Below, piece by piece: positions 22,032 through 30,170 of a stretch of 36,291 nt of DNA (positions are counted from its first letter, which is position 1; every line of letters starts with the position of its first letter). This DNA is from an uncultured Paracoccaceae bacterium (GTDB lineage Bacteria; Pseudomonadota; Alphaproteobacteria; Rhodobacterales; Rhodobacteraceae), in contig CALKOT010000055.1 in assembly GCA_938092015.1 (NCBI GenBank), positions 1 to 36,291 of the forward strand. Reading direction: 5' to 3'. The notes under the pieces were generated by a model. The model was not told the DNA's origin. It saw only the letters and a program-made list of their open reading frames with translations, and made no database searches. Position numbers and translations under genes: made by a program.

Positions 22032-23024
22032 GTGAAACTCGGTATTATGGGCATATTGGCGGTAAGCGCCGCACTGGGCATGTGTGGGGTCGCAAATGCA
22101 GAGGATGAGGCAGTCGTCGCGCGACTGATCACCACGGATTCCGAAGAAACCCACACCCAAAGAAGCGGCGGCATATTGGCCAATCACCGCAAAGAACTGG
22201 GTGCGATCTTTGAATTTGACGATCTGACCTGCCCGTTCAATGAAGATGGCGGCATGATCACCAAAATTGTGAATCAGGCCATGGCGACGGTGATTGCGCC
22301 GGACGATTTTCAGGTGTCTTTCGTTACGGCGGGATCACATGGGCATGCCAAAGCTGATGTGCGGAAGACGACAAGTCTGAAGGCTCTCGACGACCAACGA
22401 GAAACTTTGCTGGCCGACATCCTCGCCAAAGAACGCCGCAAGCTGACATTTCCCTGGTACCGCCCGAATTGTTCGGCGCCTGCTTTCTTGACCGATCACA
22501 CCCGCGATCTGTGTGACAATCACCAATGGTCAGAACCATTATATGAAGTTCTGATCGGCATGTTCGTTCGGCCAGATTTTGGCATACAGCCCACAAAACA
22601 CACGGAACTTTACGTTAGAACAATCTGTCAGTCGGGTGAAGAGCTGCCGCGCATGCTGCGTGAGAGGGGTGTATCAGACCTGAATGCCCGCCTCATCTGG
22701 GGCCCATCACCCAAGAGATGCTTTGACAAACTTCTGTCCGGCGAAGCTGACGCCGCCATCATGCCGCTTCTGACCGGCGCTAGGCTGCAGCGCGAGCATT
22801 CCGAGTTTGAAGAAATTCAGTCAGCCTTCAAGCTAGATGTCAAAATGACGATCCATGCGATCAGCGCAGCTGATGACAAGCCCAGCGCCAATCATATCAA
22901 GGCGTTGAATCTGGGCATCAAAAACCTTCGCGCCAGCGGCGAATGGGAAGAAATTGTAGAAGAGTTTTTCATGGGTCACAGTCACGAAACACCCTATGCA
23001 AAGGCGCAAGCCCACAAACACTAA
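22032..23024 (+). CDS. Periplasmic solute-binding-like protein
   Basis: This 330-residue protein has a GTG start at 22032 preceded by AGGGGA and a signal peptide (VKLGIMGILAVSAALGMCGV, cleaved near ANA). The body resembles family-3-type extracellular solute-binding proteins: an N-terminal DLTCPFNEDGGMITKIVNQA and a C-terminal LLSGEADAAIMPL segment as in the second lobe. The mature part has five cysteines (near LTCPF, PNCSAP, DLCDNH, TICQSG, KRCFDK). No transporter permease adjoins it. It follows soxT after 282 bases with AT-rich spacing, so it is probably a separate unit. Function and ligand are unknown. Confidence 0.6.
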   Translation: MKLGIMGILAVSAALGMCGVANAEDEAVVARLITTDSEETHTQRSGGILANHRKELGAIFEFDDLTCPFNEDGGMITKIVNQAMATVIAPDDFQVSFVTAGSHGHAKADVRKTTSLKALDDQRETLLADILAKERRKLTFPWYRPNCSAPAFLTDHTRDLCDNHQWSEPLYEVLIGMFVRPDFGIQPTKHTELYVRTICQSGEELPRMLRERGVSDLNARLIWGPSPKRCFDKLLSGEADAAIMPLLTGARLQREHSEFEEIQSAFKLDVKMTIHAISAADDKPSANHIKALNLGIKNLRASGEWEEIVEEFFMGHSHETPYAKAQAHKH

Positions 23025-23077
23025 ATGCTGAGGGCGCGCACGATGATGCCGCCGCTTATACTGGTTAAGCTCAGCCC

Positions 23078-24010
23078 CTAATCAGGCAGCCCCGGCGCAC
23101 CCTTCGCTTCGGGGTGGCGCGCCACATAGTCCGCCTTGATCGTCTCTGAGGTTTCACGCGATCCATCGTGGCTCCACCCCGGGGGGGCGAACATGTACAT
23201 CACCCGATCTCGCCACGAGATTTCGCTGCGAAACACATCGCGGAAGATGCCAACCCATTCATGGAACGCGACCCGGATCAGATTGTGGGTGCCAAGATTG
23301 CGGACAAGGCCGTATTCCACCTTTTCGACATCCGTTTCAGGGACGAACGTACCGAACATCCGGTCCCAGATGATCAATGTCCCGGCATAGTTCGCATCCA
23401 GATACCGGGCGTTCCGACCATGGTGAACCCGGTGATGCGACGGGGTGTTGAATACCGCTTCAAACCAGCCTGGCAGGCTATCAATCGCCTCTGTGTGAAT
23501 CCAGAACTGATACAGCAGGTTCAGCCCGCCGACGAAGATCACCACTTCAGGGCTGAACCCCAGCAGGATCATCGGCGCGTGCAACACCATCGTCAGGGTG
23601 AACGTCCCCGTCCATGTCTGCCGCAGCGCCGTCGAAAGATTATAGTGCTGGCTTGAATGGTGATTGACGTGGCTGGCCCAGACCCAGCGACAGCGATGCG
23701 CCAGGCGGTGAAAGACGTAATACCGCAGATCGTCCAGCACAAAACACAGCACAATCATCGACCAATGAACGCCAAGATCCGTTACCCTGAACTGCCAGAC
23801 CCAGTGGAAGAACCCATAGGCGACAAAGCCCAGCGCAATGCCAACCACGACACTTCCGGCGCCCATGCAAAGCGACGTGAGCGTATCGCGTGTCTCATAG
23901 CTGCCTTTCGCGCGGGCGAAACGCAGGGCGAACAGCTCAATCAACAAAGCGATGATGAAAAGCGGCGTGGCCAGCTGCACGACGTCCGGGAATTCGATCT
24001 GGGCGGTCAT
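23078..24010 (-). CDS. Sterol desaturase / fatty acid hydroxylase family protein
   Basis: This 310-residue membrane protein has about four or five helices and the histidine boxes of the diiron hydroxylase superfamily: HRLAHR, HVNHHSSQHYN and HHRVHHGRN. Members hydroxylate or desaturate lipids such as sterols, carotenoids or alkylglycerols; the substrate here cannot be assigned. The ATG at 24010 overlaps the stop of the upstream small gene by four bases (ATGA), so both are cotranscribed. It is convergent with the solute-binding gene. Confidence 0.88.
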   Translation of the reverse strand: MTAQIEFPDVVQLATPLFIIALLIELFALRFARAKGSYETRDTLTSLCMGAGSVVVGIALGFVAYGFFHWVWQFRVTDLGVHWSMIVLCFVLDDLRYYVFHRLAHRCRWVWASHVNHHSSQHYNLSTALRQTWTGTFTLTMVLHAPMILLGFSPEVVIFVGGLNLLYQFWIHTEAIDSLPGWFEAVFNTPSHHRVHHGRNARYLDANYAGTLIIWDRMFGTFVPETDVEKVEYGLVRNLGTHNLIRVAFHEWVGIFRDVFRSEISWRDRVMYMFAPPGWSHDGSRETSETIKADYVARHPEAKGAPGLPD

Positions 24011-24420
24011 TTCGCGCCTCCAAGGTTGTTGAGGCGGGCCTGCCAGGCCGCCCTGTCATCAGCGCCGGCGATCTTCATCGAAAGACGCGGCGCTGTGTAA
24101 TCGGTCAGATGAAGGGTCAGGCCATCTTGCCCGTCATCCACCAGCCTGATGTCGCCCGACTGAAAGATCCTCGTCAGGCGACCTTCGCCGAACGGGGCAG
24201 CGTACCCGACGCCAGAGGCCAGCTCAAACAATGCTGCACGGCCATCGTCAGCAAGCGTTGTTCGCCAAATATCTGCATCGGGGTAATCGACCAGCAATGC
24301 AGCTGTCGCCTCTGCTTCGTCGGCATATGTCGGACGTTTGGTTCCGCCCATCAGATGGACCAGGAAAACCAGGCCACTAATACCCAGAACCACCAACGCC
24401 CCGAGGATCGGCAACGGCAT
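24007..24420 (-). CDS. Hypothetical single-pass membrane protein upstream of sterol desaturase
   Basis: This 137-residue protein has an N-terminal membrane helix (LPILGALVVLGISGLVFLVH) and a soluble alpha/beta-looking domain rich in Asp and Ala (TTLADDGRAALFELASGVGY, RLVDDGQDGLTLHLTDY). I do not recognise a family. It is directly coupled to the sterol-desaturase gene through an ATGA overlap, suggesting a joint membrane role. No strong ribosome site lies before the ATG at 24420, so the start is less certain. Confidence 0.65.
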   Translation of the reverse strand: MPLPILGALVVLGISGLVFLVHLMGGTKRPTYADEAEATAALLVDYPDADIWRTTLADDGRAALFELASGVGYAAPFGEGRLTRIFQSGDIRLVDDGQDGLTLHLTDYTAPRLSMKIAGADDRAAWQARLNNLGGAK

Positions 24421-24661
24421 CAGTCTGTCATCCGTGTTGGCGGGTTTTGCAGCATCATCGCCCCCAAAATTGCCAAGAAAGTTTACCGTCCCTGCTCATC
24501 GGCGCAAGGCTGACCAAGCTGGATGCGCGCGATCACGTGACCAGCTGTGATGTGAGGATGTGCATGTGAGGACGCCAAACCCATTGAAACCGAATATTTA
24601 CACAATATATCGCGTTCATGTTTGATAGAGCACCGTAAATAAAGCAAATCGGAGGCTTACG

Positions 24662-24892
24662 ATGATCGATCCTGCCACGATAAGCCAACTTGCCAAACTA
24701 CGCAATCAGATCGAACAAGCTCAGAAAACATGTGATCAAACGCTGAATGTGATGTCGTCTGCCCGCGACAGAGCACAAGCGCTGGCCGCAACGACCCCGT
24801 TTCTCGCCGACTGCGCCAAAGATCTGGAGGCGCTGGCCGGCGTTTGCAGGCAGGCCGCCGCACAGGCTGGCCACCCCGCGGTGCTGGACTGA
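24662..24892 (+). CDS. Small hypothetical helical protein
   Basis: Seventy-six residues, MIDPATISQLAKLRNQIEQA..., appear all-helical with heptad-like hydrophobic spacing and two or three cysteines (KTCDQ, DCAKD, VCRQ). No signal peptide or membrane segment is present. It is real by context: GGAGG sits 8 bases before the start, and a strong hairpin follows 19 bases after the stop. No family is recognised. It is a single-gene unit between the small membrane gene and the broken membrane gene. Confidence 0.6.
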   Translation: MIDPATISQLAKLRNQIEQAQKTCDQTLNVMSSARDRAQALAATTPFLADCAKDLEALAGVCRQAAAQAGHPAVLD

Positions 24893-24911
24893 CCCTCTCG
24901 CCTGGGTGAAT

Positions 24912-24943
24912 GGGGCGACGCCACTGTCCCCCGGTGTCGCCCC
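24912..24943 (+). terminator. Terminator-like hairpin after the small helical protein gene
   Basis: GGGGCGACGCC and GGTGTCGCCCC pair over 11 bases, with one G-U pair, around a 10-base loop. The following bases (GACCCCCATTTG) lack a clear T-run, so this is a likely 3' end structure rather than a proven terminator. Confidence 0.5.
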
Positions 24944-25055
24944 GACCCCCATTTGACGACTGTCACGACTGCAGTGATTTATGTTGTAGCGGCGCAGGCC
25001 GCTGTCCTACCCTGAAGTTGCAACAGTGAAATCTGGTTCAGCTTAAGGGGCGAAC

Positions 25056-25595
25056 ATGGATGAAGTGATCACAACCGATGAGGGGCGAGGCGGGCTTGAT
25101 AACGCTACGACGCCCTCGGATGCGTCATATGCCTTCTACTCATTACAGTTTTTCATGCACATTGAGAAAGTGAACAAGCTGCACGTCGAGCGTAATTCGA
25201 TGATGCGCTATTCCATTGCAGCGACCTTCGCCTATTTTGGCTCGATCTTCACGCATCCCGATATTGCCGGATCCTTCCAGTCATACTTCCTGATCTCCGC
25301 CCCGATCTGGTTGTTGCCGTTTGGCTTTAATCTGTTTGGCTGGTGTCGAAACCGCGTGTTGATCAACACGATCCAGAAACATGGGGAATTTCTGGATTAC
25401 CTCCTCCGTCAGGGAATGGCGGAACGGAACTAATTTCAGGAATATCTAGAGAGTGAGGATCGCGAACATAAAGGCGCGCACAACACCGAAGTTTACTGGC
25501 GTGCGATCGTCCTGATCAGTTTTGTCACGGCCGCTGGCGGGATTCTGACAGACACATTGTTTCTAAGCGATGCGATCGCGGCGATCAGCAAGTGA
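25056..25595 (+). pseudogene. Membrane protein gene interrupted by an in-frame TAA
   Basis: AAGGGG precedes ATG at 25056. The frame has an N-terminal acidic tail, a conserved-looking segment SLQFFMHIEKVNKLHVERNS, and two membrane helices (about residues 50-62 and 77-97), then TAA at 25431-25433. The same frame continues without shift (FQEYLESEDREHKGAHNTEV, a third helix AIVLISFVTAAGGIL) to TGA at 25593-25595. The continuation has coding character and a plausible membrane topology, so the natural protein was probably about 179 residues. One C-to-T change in a glutamine codon would explain it, or a sequencing error. Family not recognised. Confidence 0.6.
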
Positions 25596-25822
25596 TTCTT
25601 TCAGTGACCGCGCAATTTGCGATCCACAAATGTTAAGAGCGGACAGACCTATCATTGAAAGACAGGCTTCATTGCGATGAGACTTTCGTCACGACGCAGA
25701 GGAATTGTCCTAAATCCCCTGCATTTACTGGCCTTGCACCAGCATTTCGCCGGAAAAACCTATCAATTTCGCAAAGATTACAGCCCTTCTTCGCCGTTTA
25801 TGGCTAGGAGAAAGTAGCGACC

Positions 25823-26029
25823 ATGGATTACCTTGATTTTGCCTTCCTTGAGTTGCAAGTTAGAGGAACGGTACCAATGTATGATGCCGACGAGGTGTTG
25901 GGAGGTTGGATGATGGGTGCGATCAAGGCGATACTGGACGCGATTCGTGACGCACTGGCCCCTCAGCCTGAACCAAAACGCATCCCTATCCGTGTAAACG
26001 ACACTCGTCCCGGACCGCGCCGCCGTTAA
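25823..26029 (+). CDS. Small hypothetical protein
   Basis: Sixty-eight residues if it starts at 25823; an internal ATG at 25877 preceded by AGAGGAA would give a 50-residue form, MYDADEVLGGWMMGAIKAIL.... The tail is basic and proline-rich (PEPKRIPIRVNDTRPGPRRR). The central helix is amphipathic. No family is recognised. It lies 3 bases before the next membrane-protein gene, so it is likely part of that operon. The start choice is uncertain. Confidence 0.45.
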   Translation: MDYLDFAFLELQVRGTVPMYDADEVLGGWMMGAIKAILDAIRDALAPQPEPKRIPIRVNDTRPGPRRR

Positions 26030-26032
26030 TCG

Positions 26033-26320
26033 GTGCTACTTAGCCTTTTCATCCTAGGCGTCATTCTGATCGGTTGGTTTGTGCCCGCCATGATCGTCTC
26101 ACGCATGCCGTCCGGCGCGGGTTTTGTACTGGGCTGTATCCCTGCGCTGGTTTTGGGCGCTGCCTTCATCTGGGCAGGCGCGCAGGCGGCAGAGGCGTTG
26201 GGGATCGAAGAACACCGATCAGCCTTTGACCGCGGCTTCAACGCCTGGAAAATCATGCTGCTGATCGCCCCGGCATCCGCCCTGAGCACCCGCAGAAAGA
26301 TGACCGCAGGAGACAGCTGA
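26033..26320 (+). CDS. Small membrane protein of unknown function
   Basis: Ninety-five residues with two N-terminal membrane helices (LLSLFILGVILIGWFVPAMI and a second around 27-52) and a further hydrophobic stretch near 73-84. The start is a GTG at 26033, three bases after the preceding stop; the stop overlaps the start of the next gene (TGATG). No conserved family motif was recognised. Tight spacing on both sides supports a real gene in a three-gene unit. Confidence 0.55.
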   Translation: MLLSLFILGVILIGWFVPAMIVSRMPSGAGFVLGCIPALVLGAAFIWAGAQAAEALGIEEHRSAFDRGFNAWKIMLLIAPASALSTRRKMTAGDS

Positions 26321-26724
26321 TGGCCACTGTTCGCATCCTCAAGGACGAAGAACTCAGCCCCGAAGCCGCAGAAGTATTCGCCGATATCCGCGCCACCCGC
26401 GGGTCGGATTTCGTGAACAACATCTGGCGGTCGCTGGCATATGATCCGCCGTTGCTGATAGCGACATGGGAGCGGGTGAAAACCGTGATGGCGCCCCGCG
26501 AAGACGGCCTCGACCCGCTGACGAAAGAGCTGATCTATATGGCGGTGTCCGTGGCAAATGGCTGCCAGTACTGCGTCCAATCTCATACAGCGATGGCCCG
26601 GGCCAAGGGCATGACCGAAGCTCAGCACGCTGAATTTGTCGATCTGGTCATGGCCGCATCTTCGACCAATGCACTGGCGACAGCCTTACAGACGCCGGTC
26701 GATGATGTCTTTGAGGTTGAGTGA
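26320..26724 (+). CDS. Carboxymuconolactone decarboxylase family (AhpD-like) protein
   Basis: This 134-residue protein has the all-helical AhpD/CMD fold with the redox motif NGCQYCVQSHTAMARAKG (CxxC, followed by the conserved His). Such proteins reduce peroxidase partners or decarboxylate lactones; a CxxC-H signature like this is closest to alkylhydroperoxidase-type members. It starts one base inside the preceding stop, so it is in an operon with the small membrane protein. No partner peroxiredoxin adjoins it. Confidence 0.82.
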   Translation: MATVRILKDEELSPEAAEVFADIRATRGSDFVNNIWRSLAYDPPLLIATWERVKTVMAPREDGLDPLTKELIYMAVSVANGCQYCVQSHTAMARAKGMTEAQHAEFVDLVMAASSTNALATALQTPVDDVFEVE

Positions 26725-26867
26725 TACAACCTCTAAGCGACTGACCTTGCAACACATTTTCCTGAACTGCATGACAGCTATGCGCGAACGTCGGTTGTGT
26801 GGCGGGCGATGAACCCACATCTTTTGATCAAGGGTGGAAGTCTCGCCGTTTCGTAAGGAGATTTCTG

Positions 26868-27092
26868 ATGAGTACGACAACACAGCAGACCGCCCAGACA
26901 ACGATACGGGCATTTTTCGCAGACATTGGACCGGCGTTTCGCCTGTTGGCAGGTCACATTCGCGACCTTCGCAATGGCGTATCCTCCGCCCGCGAAGCGA
27001 TGCGCCTGCACGATCTCAGCGATGGTGAGCTGAATGAGCTGGGCATCTCCCGCGACAAGATCGTGGAATATACGTTCCGAGATGAGATCTGA
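26868..27092 (+). CDS. DUF1127 domain small protein
   Basis: AAGGAG lies 7 bases before ATG at 26868, giving a 74-residue protein with the C-terminal DUF1127 signature LHDLSDGELNELGISRDKIVEYTF. DUF1127 proteins are short, often arginine-rich, and several act in RNA turnover or phosphate metabolism in alphaproteobacteria. Longer upstream frames lack a ribosome site. A hairpin follows. Confidence 0.85.
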   Translation: MSTTTQQTAQTTIRAFFADIGPAFRLLAGHIRDLRNGVSSAREAMRLHDLSDGELNELGISRDKIVEYTFRDEI

Positions 27093-27109
27093 GCGCAATT
27101 GCGTGGCCC

Positions 27110-27131
27110 CCCTTGCGCCAGATCGCAAGGG
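27110..27131 (+). terminator. Hairpin after the DUF1127 gene
   Basis: CCCTTGCG and CGCAAGGG form a perfect 8-base stem with a 6-base loop, 17 bases after the stop. No T-run follows, so the terminating effect is only likely. Confidence 0.5.
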
Positions 27132-27174
27132 TGTCACATTGGGGCGAAGACACTCCATCAGGTAGCCTCCGCCC

Positions 27175-27615
27175 ATGATCACGCTAATCGCCATCGCCGC
27201 CGCATTGATCCTGATGATCCTTGCGATCCTGCATGTTGCATGGGGGTTCGGTTCCACCTGGCCGGACGCTGACAGCCAATCGCTGGCCCGCCGTGTGGCA
27301 GGGTTCAAAGGCATCCGCCAAATGCCCCACCCCGCAGCCTGTTTCTTCGTAGCCGCTGTGCTGGCCTTCGCCGCCTTGATCGCGCTGACAGCGGTTGGCG
27401 TATTGCCGACCAGCTACCCGCACTGGCTGATCCTGACCGCACTAAGCGCCATCGCGGCGGTCTTCACCCTGCGTGGCCTGCTCGCTTACACGTCGCAATG
27501 GCGCGAGCGCACGCCAGAAGAACCCTTCGCCAGCCTCGATCGGCGCATCTATGGCCCCCTTTGCCTGATCATTGGCGGCGCGCTGACGCTGATCGTCTTT
27601 ACGCAGAACGCCTAA
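27175..27615 (+). CDS. DUF3995 family membrane protein
   Basis: This 146-residue protein has four predicted membrane helices. The N-terminal segment ILHVAWGFGSTWPDADSQSL, with a short HVxWGxGxxWP motif, fits DUF3995. The second half has GLLAYTSQWRERTPEEPFASL and a final helix. Function is unknown; members are inner-membrane proteins of about this length. It stands alone, with a nested hairpin after it. Confidence 0.7.
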   Translation: MITLIAIAAALILMILAILHVAWGFGSTWPDADSQSLARRVAGFKGIRQMPHPAACFFVAAVLAFAALIALTAVGVLPTSYPHWLILTALSAIAAVFTLRGLLAYTSQWRERTPEEPFASLDRRIYGPLCLIIGGALTLIVFTQNA

Positions 27616-27640
27616 TGCGTTCAGCCTTAAACCTGAATCA

Positions 27641-27679
27641 CCGAACCCTGCCGGGCCTGCGGCCCTCTTGGGGGTTTGG
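27641..27679 (+). terminator. Nested hairpin after the DUF3995 gene
   Basis: Outer arms CCGAACCC and GGGTTTGG pair with one wobble, and an inner GGGCC-TGC-GGCCC stem sits inside. It lies 26 bases after the stop. No long T-run is present, so termination is a possibility rather than a firm call. Confidence 0.4.
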
Positions 27680-27782
27680 CGATACGATGCTTCAAGTTGA
27701 AGGCGGAAAGCTATAAAGCGCCGCACCACCTTGACCCCCGGCGGATGAATGCGCACATGAGCGGATTGGAACCGGGGCCGTC

Positions 27783-28571
27783 ATGATCCAGAAACTGAAG
27801 ACCTTCATCAATGCACCACTGACGGAGCGATTTATCATCGCCCTGATCGTCATCAACGCCATCACGCTGGGACTGGAAACCAGCGAATGGGCCATGGCGC
27901 GATACGGTGGTCTTCTGGTGTGGATCGACAGCATTATCCTCGCTGTTTTTGTTGCTGAGCTCGCCATTCGCCTTATCACCGATTTCAAAGGCTTTTGGCG
28001 CGACCCGTGGCGGATCTTTGACTTCGTGGTAGTCGCTTTAGCCCTGCTGCCCGCGACGGGCCCTCTCGCGGTTCTTCGCGCCTTCCGCATTCTGCGTGTA
28101 CTGCGGCTGGTGACCAAGCTGGAATCGATGCGCCGCGTGATCATGGGGCTGCTAAGGGCGCTGCCGGGGATGGGGACGATTGTTATGCTCCTCCTCCTCA
28201 TCTTCTACATTTTCGCGGTGATCTCGACCAAGCTGTTCGCCGACGCCTTCCCCGAATGGTTCGGCACCATCGGCGCGTCGGCCTATACGCTCTTTCAGAT
28301 CATGACGCTGGAAAGCTGGTCGATGGGCATCGTCCGCCCGGTTATGGAAGTGTTTCCATACGCCTGGCTGTTGTTCCTGCCGTTCATCATCACCACCGCC
28401 TTTGCCGTTCTGAACCTTTTCATTGGTGTCATCGTCGACGCCATGCAGACAGAGCATGAAGCAGAGGCACGCGGTGAACGCGATGCGATGCGCGAAGATA
28501 CCAAAGCCATCCTGTCAGAGATCAAAGCCCTGCGCGGAGAAGTCGCCACCCTGAAATCCACCAAAGGCTGA
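27783..28571 (+). CDS. Voltage-gated sodium channel (NaChBac/BacNav family)
   Basis: This 262-residue, six-helix ion channel subunit has a voltage sensor S4 with regularly spaced arginines (R99, R102, R105, R108 in LRAFRILRVLRLV). The pore has the selectivity filter TLESWSM at 175-181, identical to that described for NavAb. A long S6 with FNLFIG-like LNLFIGVIVDAM is followed by a Glu-rich coiled coil (about 225-262) that would assemble the tetramer. It should conduct Na+ in response to depolarisation; motility or pH roles are known in alkaliphiles and are not shown here. It stands alone, with the isochorismatase gene 62 bases downstream. Confidence 0.95.
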   Translation: MIQKLKTFINAPLTERFIIALIVINAITLGLETSEWAMARYGGLLVWIDSIILAVFVAELAIRLITDFKGFWRDPWRIFDFVVVALALLPATGPLAVLRAFRILRVLRLVTKLESMRRVIMGLLRALPGMGTIVMLLLLIFYIFAVISTKLFADAFPEWFGTIGASAYTLFQIMTLESWSMGIVRPVMEVFPYAWLLFLPFIITTAFAVLNLFIGVIVDAMQTEHEAEARGERDAMREDTKAILSEIKALRGEVATLKSTKG

Positions 28572-28633
28572 CGCCGCGCGGCAGTTGGACTTTGGCGGCT
28601 GATGCGGCACTCTCTGACGAAAGAGGAGGGTGC

Positions 28634-29278
28634 ATGATGGCTGAAACACTCGATCAGAACTATTCCAAGGCCGGCTACCATGCCGCCCAGACACGCGGAT
28701 CGCGCCCTGCGCTGGTGCTGGTCGATTTCGCGCACGCCTATTTCGATCCTGAGGCGCCCCTTTACGGCGGCGAAGGCTGTGTCGCCGCCCGCGATCACGC
28801 GATCAAACTGGCCGATGCAGCCCGCGTGACGGGCATCCCCGTGATCTTCACTGAGGTGAAATACCAGCCCGGCGGCGGCGATGGCGGCGCGTTCTACGCC
28901 AAGGTCCCCGCCCTATCCTGCTTTGATGCCGGGACGGATACGCAGAAACTGGTGGACGGTTTGGACGTTGGTCCGGACGATCTGATGATTACCAAGCAAT
29001 ACCCAAGTGCATTTTTCGGCACCTCGCTGGCGGCGACGCTTCAATTCATAAAGATCGATACGCTGATCATCGGCGGGCTGACGACATCGGGCTGCGTGCG
29101 CGCCACATGTATCGACAGTATCTCATCGGGCTTTGTCACCCTGATCGCGGAAGAAGCTTGCGGCGATCGCGCCGCCGGCCCGCACGAAGCCAACCTGTTT
29201 GATATGAGCGCAAAATACGCCGACCTCATCTCAACAGATGACGCCATCGTCTACATGAACACCTGCGGCGCCCAATAA
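28634..29278 (+). CDS. Isochorismatase-like cysteine hydrolase
   Basis: This 214-residue protein has the Asp-Lys-Cys triad of the isochorismatase superfamily: D in LVLVDFAHAYFD, K in MITKQYPSAFFGT and C in GGLTTSGCVRATCIDS, with the cis-peptide segment GLTTSGC. Members cleave isochorismate or hydrolyse N-carbamoyl or amide substrates such as N-carbamoylsarcosine; which one is not resolved. GGAGGG precedes ATG 28634 and a second ATG at 28637, so either could be used. It ends just before a CCAAAG/CTTTGG hairpin. Confidence 0.88.
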   Translation: MMAETLDQNYSKAGYHAAQTRGSRPALVLVDFAHAYFDPEAPLYGGEGCVAARDHAIKLADAARVTGIPVIFTEVKYQPGGGDGGAFYAKVPALSCFDAGTDTQKLVDGLDVGPDDLMITKQYPSAFFGTSLAATLQFIKIDTLIIGGLTTSGCVRATCIDSISSGFVTLIAEEACGDRAAGPHEANLFDMSAKYADLISTDDAIVYMNTCGAQ

Positions 29279-29283
29279 CATCG

Positions 29284-29299
29284 CCAAAGCCTTCTTTGG
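29284..29299 (+). terminator. Short hairpin after the isochorismatase-like gene
   Basis: CCAAAG-CCTT-CTTTGG is a perfect 6-base stem six bases after the stop, with only TCCGGG beyond. It is also downstream of the minus-strand gene, so it may mark the shared 3' end region. Confidence 0.4.
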
Positions 29300-29305
29300 T
29301 CCGGG

Positions 29306-29346
29306 AAATATCCCCGCCGGAGGCATTCGTCGCCAGGCGAACCCCC
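29306..29346 (-). repeat. Downstream hairpin element, copy 1
   Basis: Minus strand: a short GGG tract, hairpin TTCGCC-TGGCGA(C)GAA, then GCCTCCGGCGGGGATATTT. Copy 2 at 33081-33124 keeps the same order and the same GCCTCCGRCGGGGATATTT core. Both follow minus-strand genes within a few bases, so it may be a family-specific 3' end or terminator-like repeat. Confidence 0.65.
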
Positions 29347-29348
29347 GT

Positions 29349-30170
29349 CTACATAATCTGTGGCGGCGTTCCGTGATCATCCTTCGCGGCGCCCGGCGCG
29401 CCTTCATCCGGCCAATGCCGCGCAATGAACCGGCTGCCCGTCACACCGTTTGATGCATCCGACGCCAGCCAAAGAACCGGCGCGCGCACAATGTCAGGCG
29501 ACAGCAGGTTCCCGTCCGCCCCGCGCTTGTTTGGCGATGGCGGCAACAGGTCCGTATCCGTCGCGCCGCCCGGCAACAGGACGTTAACGTCCACGCCCGT
29601 CCCTTCCAGATCCGCCGCCCAGACCCGGCTGGCAGCCTCAAGAAACGCTTTGGTTGGACCATAAGGGGCATAGCCTGTGCGGATCATGGTGATGGCGGAG
29701 GTTGAGACGTTGATGATCTTGCCAAAACCCTGCGCCACCATGATCGGCGCCGCCACTTTCGCCGCCAGAAACGGTCCGTTCACATTGGTTGCGACAATGT
29801 CTGACCATGCGCCTGCATCCGCCTCCCAGAACTTCGTTGGCTGGGTGTTGAACGTCTCAGATATCAACCGCATCCCCAGGCCGGCATTGTTCACCAGCAC
29901 ATCGATCCGCCCGAACGCAGCGACTGTATCGGTGACCGCCGCCTGGGCTTGAAAAGCGTTAGAAACGTCAGACACCAGCGCCAGAACGTTCGCCTCGCCC
30001 ACCAGCGCAGCCAGTTCAGCCCACGTCGCCTGTAACGCATCAGATGCGCTGGCCCCGGTGATGGCGACCCGCGCGCCAGCCTCAGCCAGCGCTAACGCCA
30101 TTTCGCGGCCCAGCCCGCGCGAACCGCCGGTTATCAGAACAGCGCGGCCCTGAAGCGATGCATCTGTCAT
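29349..30170 (-). CDS. Short-chain dehydrogenase/reductase
   Basis: This 273-residue protein has the Rossmann motif TGGSRGLG, the NNAG segment and the catalytic set Ser (VSTSA) and Tyr-Lys (YGPTKA). It should reduce or oxidise a hydroxyl or carbonyl with NAD(P). The start ATG overlaps the stop of the second SDR by four bases (ATGA), so the two are translated together. The C-terminus is unusually long (TGSRFIARHWPDEGAPGAAK). Confidence 0.88.
   Translation of the reverse strand: MTDASLQGRAVLITGGSRGLGREMALALAEAGARVAITGASASDALQATWAELAALVGEANVLALVSDVSNAFQAQAAVTDTVAAFGRIDVLVNNAGLGMRLISETFNTQPTKFWEADAGAWSDIVATNVNGPFLAAKVAAPIMVAQGFGKIINVSTSAITMIRTGYAPYGPTKAFLEAASRVWAADLEGTGVDVNVLLPGGATDTDLLPPSPNKRGADGNLLSPDIVRAPVLWLASDASNGVTGSRFIARHWPDEGAPGAAKDDHGTPPQIM

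Noticed and set aside
6306-25433. Stop-codon recoding to explain the internal TAG and TAA
   Set aside because: TAG, TAA and TGA all serve as normal stops here, for example in soxC (TAG), the GlcG-like gene (TAA) and yaaA (TGA), and no SECIS- or PYLIS-like context was seen.
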